A stretch of 64,000 nt of DNA from Ophiosphaerella korrae (lineage: Eukaryota; Ascomycota; Dothideomycetes; Pleosporales; Phaeosphaeriaceae), in contig JALNQF010000042.1 in the NCBI GenBank assembly GCA_028456385.1, positions 62,001 to 126,000 of the forward strand, in the 5' to 3' direction. The notes under the pieces were generated by a model. It was not told the origin of the DNA, did not search any database, and saw nothing but the letters and a program-made list of their open reading frames with translations. Made by a program: the position numbers and the translations under genes. This document shows positions 46,564-55,709 of the stretch, piece after piece. The first letter of the stretch is position 1; the number at the start of each line of letters is the position of its first letter.

Positions 46564-47524
46564 TCAGCCACCACCGACGGCAAGGCGAGTGCGCAACGTA
46601 TTGAGCCTCTGCAGCGTCTCCGGCATCGAATTTATGCCACTTTCTGACCGTGTCAAACGATAGGCGGTGTAGTTTTTGTTTTCCTGGAGCAATGTGTCGA
46701 CGAGGGAGAAGTCGCCAATGACGCATTGGCCTGAGGTGAGAATATCGAGGGCGTCCGGTTGGCCGCAGTCTGACGACGGCGACGACAGGACCTGATCTTG
46801 GTCGGTATCCACTCCCACGTCAGACAGAGTATCGGTGCGGTGCAGGAGGCCACGTTCCTCGTCATCGGCGTCTTGGCCTACTGTGGCTTCATTGGTGTTC
46901 CGTGCGACGGGCGCTCCTGCCGACGTGATTGCAAGTTTCTTCTTTAGTTCTCGTCTCTTTACGTGGACCGCGACCATGACGAGCTGCAGGAGCAGGATGC
47001 AGGTGTCCAGGGCCCCGAGCTTCCACTTGCTGGTGGGGGCCTCCTGTCCGATGAAGTCGATCATCAGGCCGCCATGCAGGTAACCGCGGGTATCCTCGCC
47101 CGCAGACGGGGCAGCAGAGATGTTGTGCAGGAGGAAGTTGGCGCAGAATGAAAAGAGAATCAGGGCCAGGAACGGCTTGGGCTCGTCGGGCGGACGCTCG
47201 CCAATGGGGTCGGAGAGAGGGGTGAGCAGGCTGGCATGGAGGAGGGCGCGGACGGCGAGCCAGAAGAAGGAGCAGCTGGGGCAGATGTCAGTAGGCGGCA
47301 CACGGGGACATAGGAGAGCCGTACTCGAAATGGTAGAGGGTGATGAGCTGCATGTAGACGGCCAGGTCAAGCTCGCGCAACAGCTCGTTGAGCATACGGA
47401 TGCGCTTCCTCCTTGCATCCAGTCGTCGCTCGACCGCTGCTTGTGCGTCTCGCTCCTCGTTTGCACGGCCGTCGAGATTCTCATCGGGCTGCGCTGCTCC
47501 TGAGGACTCGCTCGCGTGATTCAT
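46564..47524 (-). CDS. DUF1746 membrane protein (DSC E3 ligase subunit 4-like)
   Basis: Exons 47524-47325 and 47275-46564 join across a 49-nt GT-AG intron to 303 residues starting MNHASESSGAAQPDEN. A helical charged segment RRLDARRKRIRMLNELLREL leads into hydrophobic segments: LAVYMQLITLYHF, CSFFWLAVRALLHASLLTPL, FLALILFSFCANFLLHNIS and LDTCILLLQLVMVAVHV. The hydrophilic C-terminal half follows, with SGQCVIGDFSLVDTL. This order matches the DUF1746 domain, which occurs in fission-yeast Dsc4 of the Golgi/endosomal DSC ubiquitin ligase that activates SREBP. The assignment is from memory of the family. It is divergent from rcf1 with 243 bp between starts. Confidence 0.8.
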
Positions 47525-47767
47525 GGCGCATGTCAGGGAGCTGTCTGGCAGGTCGACGTCCTCATGCTCACGGCTTCGGCCTCTGCGTATCTATTGTCTC
47601 CTAGCGTTGTCTGCGGAGCTCCTGCGCGCATCGGCGTCGGATCATCTCCAAGCGCCGGCGCCGATACCTGATGCCGGCGAGTGGTGAGATAATCAATGAG
47701 CTCATCGCAGCTCCCACCAGCATCTTCATGCCTGCCGTACCCAGTAGCGCCCACACAACACAGCTCC
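47525..47767. promoter_or_regulatory. Bidirectional promoter, Dsc4-like / rcf1
   Basis: A 243-bp interval between outward-facing starts of two conserved genes. It must carry both promoters. No individual motif is claimed. Confidence 0.5.
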
Positions 47768-48328
47768 ATGGCCGGCATTAGGCCTCCCAATAGCGCCCCT
47801 CTCCCCTCGTCGTTCGACGAAAATGTGTACGTCCTTGTGCACCTGCCCCGCCCACCTGCCAGTGCTCATCTCTGATCCAGCGACTTCTACAACGAAAACA
47901 CCCTCGACAAGATATGGCGTCGTTTTCGCGAGGAGCCCCTGGTTCCGTTTGGCTGCGGCCTCACAGTGTGGGCCATCGTAGGCGCCACCCGCAGTATGCG
48001 TAAAGGCGACCACAAAATGACCAACCTCTACTTCCGCCGCCGTCTCTATGCCCAGTCCTTCACAATCGCCGTCCTCGTCATCGGCAATCTGTACTGGAAA
48101 AAGGACAGGGTGAAGAGGAAAGACTACGAAAAAATGCAGGCAGAGAAGGAGCGCAAGGAAACCAGAGAGAGGTGGTTGAGGGAGCTCGAGATGCGTGATG
48201 AAGAGGACAAGGTCTGGAAGGAGCGCATGGCTAAGAAGGTGAGGGGCGTGGGCGACGAGGCCAAGAGCGTCACCGAAATGGTAGCAGAAAAGACGAAAGA
48301 GCTCAAGGACCAGAACCTGGGTAAATAA
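47768..48328 (+). CDS. rcf1: Respiratory supercomplex factor 1 (HIG1 domain)
   Basis: Exons 47768-47826 (MAGIRPPNSAPLPSSFDEN) and 47881-48328 join to 168 residues. DFYNENTLDKIWRRFREEPL starts the HIG1 type 2 domain, followed by two membrane segments (VPFGCGLTVWAIVGATRSM and FTIAVLVIGNLYW) and the R-x-R-x3-Q motif in YFRRRLYAQ between them. A long charged coiled coil (RKDYEKMQAEKERKETRERW) ends the protein. By family it sits in the mitochondrial inner membrane and supports cytochrome c oxidase assembly and III-IV supercomplexes. Length is normal for filamentous fungi. The unspliced frame would start at 47966 and miss the first 48 residues. Confidence 0.93.
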
Positions 48329-48433
48329 ACTGCCAAAAGTGCAACTTTCCTTCGCTGTATATACCTTGAGGTTTGTAACATATTATCCATATCAAATGAG
48401 TTCACTCCGCGCCTACCAACTATCATGGCCCTT

Positions 48434-49585
48434 CTATGCAATCACGTGCAAGAGTTCTTCGCCTTTCACAAGTCTTTCCACATTCTCAGCCGTCTCCTCA
48501 TACCAGATCTGCAGAGTACCTTCTTCCACATAGCCCATGTGCGGTGTCAGCAACACTCTGCTCTTGCCCTTCGCTCCCCACTCCTCCCTACGCCATGGGC
48601 TATCCACGGGCAGGGGTTCCACATCAAACACATCCAATGCCACGCCTTTAATGCGACCCTGTCGAAGTACATCGAGCAACACGGCAGCGTTAACCAGAGG
48701 CCCTCTGGAGGTGTTGACTAGTAGGGCTGAGTGCTTCATCCAGCTCAGCTCCTGTGCACCCACAATCCCTTCCGACCGTTCGCTGAGGACATAGTGCACA
48801 CTGACAACATCAGCCACCTTAAAAAGTTCCTCTTTGCTAACGACTTTGAACGTCTCTTCATGCTCTTCCGCCATACCCCCACCAAGTACCGGCAAGCCCG
48901 CCTCTTCAGCTAATTGATTCGCCTTTTCTTGCGTCAAATTCGCACTCCAGCACACAACCTTCATGCCAAACGCAAGCACTCCGACTCTTGCCACATGTGA
49001 CCCTATCCTTCCAAACCCCACCAACCCCAGCGTCTTTCCCGGCAATCCAATCGCAAGCTCCGTCTGCCATCCCGGCTCAACACCTTTACCCTTAACTACT
49101 GCGTCATCTGCAGCGACATTGCGAGCAAGGGCCAAAATAAGTGCCCACACATGCTGTGTTGTCGGATGACCACCGCCCTTCTTTACAGGCAGTATTCGAG
49201 CCGACTGTCTGGCTCCTCGCCCTTCTGTCCTCCCTTTTCCAGGCGCGGCACACACTTTGATACCCAACTCCTTGATTGTATCCATATCCCAGCTCTCAAA
49301 CTTGCCACCGGTCGCGAGGATGACTTTGAGGTTAGGTAATTGCTGGAGCAGTTCGCCAGGGAATGCGGTGCGCTCGCGCATCGTCGATAAGACCGAAAAC
49401 GGCTTGAGGCGGTCCACTAGAGCTTTGCGCTCAGCATCGCTTGTTTCTGGGTGGGAGTATGCTGGGAGCGTGTCGCTAAAGACTGTGACGTCTAATTTTG
49501 ATCGGTCTATGTGCACAAAGTGTTGTGCTGCTATGTTGTGGTAATCATCAAGGATAGCAAGCTTGATAGGCATATTTGAAACCAT
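48434..49585 (-). CDS. D-isomer-specific 2-hydroxyacid dehydrogenase
   Basis: An intronless frame of 383 residues starts MVSNMPIKLAILDDYHNIAA. The NAD-binding motif is LGLVGFGRIGSHVARV. The catalytic triad positions are visible: Arg in LLVNTSRGPLVN, the acidic residue in VALDVFDVEPLP, and His in LLTPHMGYVEEGT. A charged insert (KGRTEGRGARQSARILPVKK) precedes the HVWALILALARN helix. By family it is an NAD(P)-dependent oxidoreductase of 2-hydroxy or 2-oxo acids, probably cytosolic; the substrate cannot be told. It runs tail-to-tail with rcf1, 105 bp apart. Confidence 0.92.
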   Translation of the reverse strand: MVSNMPIKLAILDDYHNIAAQHFVHIDRSKLDVTVFSDTLPAYSHPETSDAERKALVDRLKPFSVLSTMRERTAFPGELLQQLPNLKVILATGGKFESWDMDTIKELGIKVCAAPGKGRTEGRGARQSARILPVKKGGGHPTTQHVWALILALARNVAADDAVVKGKGVEPGWQTELAIGLPGKTLGLVGFGRIGSHVARVGVLAFGMKVVCWSANLTQEKANQLAEEAGLPVLGGGMAEEHEETFKVVSKEELFKVADVVSVHYVLSERSEGIVGAQELSWMKHSALLVNTSRGPLVNAAVLLDVLRQGRIKGVALDVFDVEPLPVDSPWRREEWGAKGKSRVLLTPHMGYVEEGTLQIWYEETAENVERLVKGEELLHVIA

Positions 49586-50408
49586 TGTGCACTTATTAAA
49601 GGTACAAATGGAGCTTGGAGAGAAAAGGTGACACGAAGGAATATCTTGTAATCGTGGGCGTTAATCGAAGGCGGCTGCATTATTCAACTCCCGCGTTCCT
49701 TCCCCGATGGTTCAGTGGTCAGAAGCAATTGAGGGGTTAATGTCGTGCTCATGAAGAAATCTTCATCAACTCAGGAATGAAGTTAACTGACAATGGAAGG
49801 TAAGCAGTTCGAGACATATACGTATCAGATTACTAGAGGTAAAACATAAAATAGGAACATATTCCTATGAGCACACCATAATAAACAGGAAGGGAACGTT
49901 ACGTTACTAGCTCGAAAAGTGGTTGGGTCGGCAAATGTCCATGCCGACAAATGTAGCCGCCACATCTCTACTCTGGTGCCCCGACCTGACCAACTGTATT
50001 CTTCCTGTTGGACAAAATGAGTTAATTTCTTAAGATGTGTCTAGCTCCAAGCACCTTCCCTGTACCCTGGGATGCCATCATCAGCCTTGTCTAGGTGGTC
50101 CAACTGACCGTAAGACTCGACAGTTTGGAATTCACCGCGTGTAGATTACAAAGTCTCACCTGTCTAGGCACACTCACACCGTTGAGGATTTGAGACAACA
50201 TTAGAAATTTCTAGATACGGATGATGTAAGACAATTACACCTCATAGGTTGTCGCACTGGTATGCAAGGGAGATACTCCCATTCCATACGCAATTGAGTC
50301 AACAACCCTAAGTTATTGCTGCAATATGGAAGACTATGGCAATGCAGTTATTCATTTTACTTCTTCTGAAAATCTTCGAGCAAACAAAATCTACCTCGCA
50401 CCCTCAAT
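49586..50408. other. Intergenic DNA at the border of an accessory island
   Basis: No gene. A tRNA-like A-box sequence near 49700 was examined and not supported (see rejected list). The sequence becomes AT-rich toward the right. Confidence 0.4.
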
Positions 50409-51598
50409 ATGCAAACGTCTTTATTTCACTACAGCTCTCTCATATTTCCACTCATCCTCCTCCCTCTATGTGTTGGAGCCCAACGTAGCTTACCGCATGA
50501 AATCTTCAATGCCACGAAAACCTTTGAGCTCTCAGATCCTGTCGTTGTCACAGTCACAGAACCGCGCCCTTTCAACTATACAACGACCGAGTATATGACT
50601 ACAATACAAGAATGTACAGCAACCTCAACTCAGCACACTATACAAAGTATCTGAAGTCGCATCCCAAAGCCAGGTTCTCACGTCATACGTGCCCGAGATG
50701 ACTTGGTGTATTGGGCCTCCAATTGGACTAATCGCTATAACTAGGGCACCGTATCAAAACGCGAGTACTAACTACACTACTACCATGGCAGAAAGAGGAA
50801 GCTGTTAGACAGTGTATGCTCCCGTAGCTACCGCTTTTTGCGCGATAACACTCACTGGATTGGCTTCTAAAGTGACCGTTACAGAATGTAATCAAGAAGT
50901 TACATTTTCAACAGAGTTTAGCTTCACTTTGGAGACGCCAACCCCCGTCACGGGCGACTTTTCGCTTACCACACTTGGACTAACGGTTAAACGGATGTTC
51001 ACATACTGGCTTGCACCCTGGCGGTCCTTAACAGCGGGTGAGACTCCTTCAGGCGTTGACGCCAAAGTATGCACCGTATTAGATGATGGCAACCTCGAAT
51101 GCATTCGATACCAGGAAGTGTGGGGATATTGCCCTTGTAACCCAAGCAATAACGACTACACGGTCAGTCAGTATAACAACCACTGTATCTAGACCCGGCA
51201 CCTTGATCGTTCAAACATCTCAAGCTATCATTACTGGTACAATCGAATTTATTGATTTTTCAACAGCCTTACTATTGGAAACTGAGATAGAAACCGAAAG
51301 TACAAGTACAGGGAGAAAGTCATTTATGGGTCCAAACTTCTCGGCCAAGGATGCAGTCTCGACACTGTTTCTGGCGAAGACCCTCAGGCATAAAAACACA
51401 AGGTTAATAAAGGCTTCATCCAAACAAGACGTGAGCTAATAAGTCATTAGTAGTAGCGGCACACCCGAGTCAACGACAACTGTGTATACAACCTCTGTCG
51501 TAGAGAAAACCGAAACGAAAACTATTACTAGACCGCAACCGCGTCCCGGACCGCGTCCCGTTCGCCGACTAGCTCAAGTCATTCAAGAGGGTCTGTAG
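50409..51598 (+). pseudogene. Degraded Thr-rich secreted protein gene
   Basis: The frame opens with a clear signal peptide (MQTSLFHYSSLIFPLILLPL, CVGA) and then TVTEPRPFNYTTTEYMT. After a frame change near 50650 the protein-like sequence continues: SYVPEMTWCIGPPIGLIAIT, an in-frame TAG at GSC-stop-TVYAPVATAF (consistent with CAG to TAG), SKVTVTECNQEVTFSTE, YWLAPWRSLTAGETPSGVD, CTVLDDGNLECIRYQEVW. Another frame change near 51125 leads to TTTRSVSITTTVSRPGTLIV and LLLETEIETESTSTGR. It resembles a Thr-rich secreted or GPI-type family that I believe occurs in Dothideomycetes, with no known function. At least one stop and two frame changes make it a pseudogene. Confidence 0.65.
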
Positions 51599-51817
51599 TC
51601 ATATGGAAGGGTTTGACTCATTGATCTTCCGGATTCTTCGAAAGAATGGCTGTGAATGTTTGTGTATATGCGTCTTCAATACTCATTATTCATGCAATGC
51701 TAAGTCAGCACTAAAAGTGTTTTTTAAAACTACAACGAATATCTTCCACATCATCTTGATCCGTGCACTCAAATAGCCATCTTTGTCCTTCCTAAGCGCA
51801 GGCCTACTAATAACGCT

Positions 51818-53984
51818 ATGAAATCAATTATCTTCCTTCTGCCACCCATTTTCGGGGTATATTTCCTCACCAATGGTCATGCAATTTCTGACCTTGCAAA
51901 GGGTGACGTGTTTGCAACATCCATAGCTGTAAAGACTACGTATCACACAACGGTGCGAAGAAAGCTAGAAAACCCTGCAACACCGGCGAGCTCCACTATA
52001 GTACCTACGACGTCGAATGGACTTCTCAGCAAACGGAATAGTGATCTTTATACGCTCCGCATTCCGTTCCACGACCAGGAAGGCTACATGACCCTTTTCT
52101 TGCCGAAAACCATTGCAGTTCCTTTCTGCAAGGACATGGTAGGAGTCATCTATGAAGATCGCACGGAGGTATTTCTCAATCTTAGTCTTGCGATCGGCAA
52201 TACGGAAGCAACTATACCTATTCGCGAAGACATTGCAATAGGCTTTTGTAACAAGGTCAGCAAGCTTGAGAGGCACGGTAACAGCATCTCCACGGAGAAA
52301 GTCAGATATCGACCGGGGAAGGAAGCTGAGTCAACCACAAGTAACGATATGATGGCACAGAGTACTTCTGCCAGAAATTCAAACATTAGCAAATCACCAG
52401 TATCCAATTTGGCAAACGCCACAACAGTGGACAGGAATACCGTATTTTCAAATCCAGCGATAGTAGAATCGATAGACACGGAGTTCCATATGACAGCCAA
52501 GGCCCTCATTCTACAAATAGAGAAAACCAAATTGACTGCACCATCACTTGCATCTACAATAAAGATTAGAACGGCTATTATATCGGCATATATAGAGCTC
52601 ATATCTCTGGTTATACCCAAGGAGGTGACGGGCGCAGATATATTCTCAGTGCCGAAAGCCTCACATCCAAAGCCAACAAGTGCAGGGACGCCTACACCCC
52701 GTCTTCCAGACAGCTCGCCCAATGACATCGAAAACGAGGAAGAAGGGTTATCTGAAATATCTGATGGTAGCAATCCAATACCATTATATACTGCTGTTCC
52801 AGACCCTGTCCCCAGCCACGGTACTTCGCAGGGAAAGAAGACTAATGGTAAAACGATAATGTCGTCTGCGGCTACTCTCGTGAGGGCCATGCCCTCTCCA
52901 AAAAATATTCCTAGAGCTCTGATTCATAGTGGGGCGTCATTGATCTTTGACGTAGACACAAGTACTGTCCTAAAGAAGGATGATAGCAGCATATATCCAA
53001 CCGATTTAAAAAAAAACTGTGCCGATAACGTCATCAGCTCCCGCAGAGACTTCTCTACATGACACTTTAGACGACAATATTGCTCGTGTCCAAGATATTG
53101 GACACCAAAGAAATGCGGTGAAAGCAACACATTTGACAATTCCGAGTATAAACTCGTGGTATGACTACGTCAATGAGTGTATGCGCACTGCAAAGAAACC
53201 GGCTGCAGCCGACAGCGAGCCGCTGGAGACAGCCGTACCATGTGAAACGAGCGTATCGAGAAGAGAAGAGTGGATGAAGGAGGGGTTGAAGCAGCTAACG
53301 CGATTGGTGCGCAGAAGAGATGAAGTGAACGAGAAAGGCGCCGGTGTCGAGGACAATAACGAAGAATCCCCAAAGAAACTAGAAAAAGACAAACTACCAA
53401 GCTCATACACACGCAAACCAACCAGAGTACGCCCTACTACTACCTTTGCGACGATCACAAGCCCCACCTCGATAGCTACGCACTCACCTCGTCCCACAAC
53501 ACCAACCATAATCAACACCCCTCCCGCGCAAATAAAAGTCCCTAGCCGTCCCAGTCCAGAATCGCAAGGACCCAGCTCACCGAAGCGGCCCCAACCCCTA
53601 GCACCAACAAATACTTTCACCAACATCTTAACATGGGACCCATCATGCTCACTCATACGAAGCACATCCGCATCGCACATATTCACTATGATAATTACCC
53701 ACACAGAAGGATGCTGGAGGACCATGTCACCCACCAACGTGCCAGCTTCCAAAGTGGACAAAGGGCACGAAAACCGGCCAGAACCAGAGAGGGAGCAGAG
53801 TTCAGCGGGGTGGGGGAAGATTCGGGATCCACGCATGGTATGGACTGTCATGTTTCTTCGGACACTTTTAGGGCTACAGGTAGTTGTGGGGCTTTGGGAG
53901 TTTTGGAGGTCGGCGAGGGGAGGGGTGCATATTGGGGTTGGACGGGTTGCGTGGTGGGATAGGGCTATTGCGGAGGCGGGGTGA
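51818..53984 (+). pseudogene. Ser/Thr/Pro-rich secreted or membrane protein, frame broken in an A9 run
   Basis: A long frame (51818-53062) starts with a signal peptide, MKSIIFLLPPIFGVYFLTNG (then HAISD), and continues with YTLRIPFHDQEGYMTLFLPK, several Cys, and Thr/Ser/Pro-rich spacers. At a run of nine A (53008-53016) the coding-like sequence moves to the +1 frame (PITSSAPAETSLHDTLDDN) and continues to 53984. The second part has a charged region, a Thr/Pro-rich linker (RPTTTFATITSPTS) and a hydrophobic segment MVWTVMFLRTLLGLQVVVGL near the end. Together about 720 residues would form a secreted or single-pass surface protein. The one-base surplus may be a true lesion, an assembly error, or a slippery site. 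No family recognised. Confidence 0.55.
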
Positions 53985-54229
53985 GGAGTTAGTTTATGCG
54001 TAGGTACAGGTATTTGTCTTGTTCGGTAGATCTATTGTGCGAGAGAATGAGTGCTTGGGTGGTGTATTTGGTGATTGGACAAGCAGGAAGAGAGGTGGGT
54101 TAATGCTGAGTTGTTCCGACGGATCTAGAGTTGCGTTATCTACTTTGCGTGAAATCTATGTGCGGGAGTTGCTGAATGTACATGATCTATGGGTATCGAA
54201 ATGAAAATAGTACAAAAGTGTTGTGATCT

Positions 54230-55444
54230 TCAGGTCAATAGAATACGAGTATCCTCGTGGTTGATGACGACCTCTTCATTTTCAAAAGAATACTTGCGCC
54301 GTACTAGTTCAAACACGATCAAGCCGGCGCTTGTGCTAGGCACCTGCCGGATGGTGCTCATAAAAAAGTCACGGTACAGATATTTTCTCCAACCACCTGC
54401 TCTCTTTGCAAGTCTTTTGCACTGGGCAAATGTTTCTTCATAAGCATGATAGTAGCGTAGCATGATACGCGAGGGCCTATTCTCTTGGTGTGCTTGGAAA
54501 TCGAGGGCCTCTAGGCGGCGGTAATGGACATCTTGAACCTCAGTCAGGGGGTGCATGATGAGTTGGGAGGTAATGGATGCAGAAATGCCAGCCAGCAGGA
54601 GGAAAGTGGGCTCCAGAGTGTAGTGCGGCCTGATGATGGGGCGATGATCGTTTTCGTCGGGCATGACTATTGCTTTCTCAAGCAGTGTGTCTCGAGTGCG
54701 CGTGCCATAGAACCTGGTCACATATTCGTAGTATGCCTGGCTTTTCACTGTCTCAAAAGTACCAAAGAAGACGGCAGAGCCAAAAGCATCCTTGAAGAAA
54801 CTTAATGTCCAGCCTGCAAAGATGCCCTGCAGACCAATAGACCGTAGCTTGTGGCCAGCATAGTGCCACATGGTCTTGTACTTCCCCTCTAATATGTCGG
54901 CAGTGCGGAAGCGGACCTGTAGTGCGTCGAATGGGGCAGCAACGACTGACTGGATTCCTCCAGCAATCAGGCCGGCGGTGAAGGTTGTGGAGGGCGATGG
55001 AGGAGGATATACACGTCTCGACTGGTGAAAGGACGGATCGTGAAGTGACGATAAGCTGTGGAGGTATGCTGTGTAAAGAACCGCGCCAATACACGTATTG
55101 GCCATCAACGGCGGAAGGACCTGGTTTGGTATGACGCCCCAACCCTCGGTTCGGATTGCATGTGCCAATACAGCTGGCGTAGTCATTCTCCACGACCACT
55201 TTGCCTGGGCAGTTATGTGTGGATTGATTGCTCGTGCATAGCCCATGTAATCGATGCGACCACGGAAGAAGGCTTTAACAGGCGCTCGGAAGTAGAAGGC
55301 GACCATACGAGCTGCCACCGCCCGCATGCCTGCCGCCTGAACGCCTGTTGCTGGAGCTTTATTGGGCTGCTGTGGGCTGTCGTCATTGCTATTGCGGCCC
55401 TCACTACGGGCGGCAACGACTCCAGCATGGGAGCCGGCCGTCAT
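54230..55444 (-). CDS. Mitochondrial carrier family (SLC25-like) protein
   Basis: An intronless frame of 404 residues starts MTAGSHAGVVAARSEGRNSN. Three carrier-type repeats can be traced. The clearest has TFTAGLIAGGIQSVVAAPFD followed by ALQVRFR, a P-x-[DE]-x2-x-[RK]-like signature, and SIGLQGIFAGWTLSFFKDAF. The third has LLLAGISASITSQLIMHPLT followed by RDFFMSTIRQVPSTSAGLIV. By family it lies in the mitochondrial inner membrane and exchanges metabolites; the signatures are partly degenerate, so it may be one of the divergent carriers and the substrate is unknown. Divergent from spt16, 265 bp between starts. Confidence 0.85.
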   Translation of the reverse strand: MTAGSHAGVVAARSEGRNSNDDSPQQPNKAPATGVQAAGMRAVAARMVAFYFRAPVKAFFRGRIDYMGYARAINPHITAQAKWSWRMTTPAVLAHAIRTEGWGVIPNQVLPPLMANTCIGAVLYTAYLHSLSSLHDPSFHQSRRVYPPPSPSTTFTAGLIAGGIQSVVAAPFDALQVRFRTADILEGKYKTMWHYAGHKLRSIGLQGIFAGWTLSFFKDAFGSAVFFGTFETVKSQAYYEYVTRFYGTRTRDTLLEKAIVMPDENDHRPIIRPHYTLEPTFLLLAGISASITSQLIMHPLTEVQDVHYRRLEALDFQAHQENRPSRIMLRYYHAYEETFAQCKRLAKRAGGWRKYLYRDFFMSTIRQVPSTSAGLIVFELVRRKYSFENEEVVINHEDTRILLT

Positions 55445-55709
55445 TGCATATCATGAGAGAAGGCGTCTGAGAGAATCTGTAGGTACTTAGTCATGGCATG
55501 CCAGTGAGGTGAGATTCTCTGTTTTGGAGTGCTCAGAGGTGAAGGTAAAAGACAAAATGCAATCACGTGGCAGCCTGGGCTAGCTCCAAAGCGCGTTCCG
55601 CGTCGCGAGACAAGCTCCCCAGCGACTTGACTTTTATTTCTCCACCACCTCCACCACCTCTAACCACTGTCGCCTTGTCTGAAGGCGCCATCTCAAACCT
55701 GCCATCATC
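55445..55709. promoter_or_regulatory. Bidirectional promoter, carrier / spt16
   Basis: A 265-bp interval between outward-facing starts. CT-rich and CCACC-rich sequence precedes the spt16 ATG. Confidence 0.45.

Noticed and set aside
46391..46726. Minus-strand frame overlapping the DUF1746 gene
   Set aside because: It is in the wrong frame relative to the conserved membrane protein and is explained as a shadow.
49700..49780. tRNA-like A-box (GATGGTTCAGTGGTC)
   Set aside because: No B-box GGTTCRANNCC follows at the right distance and no acceptor stem pairing was found.
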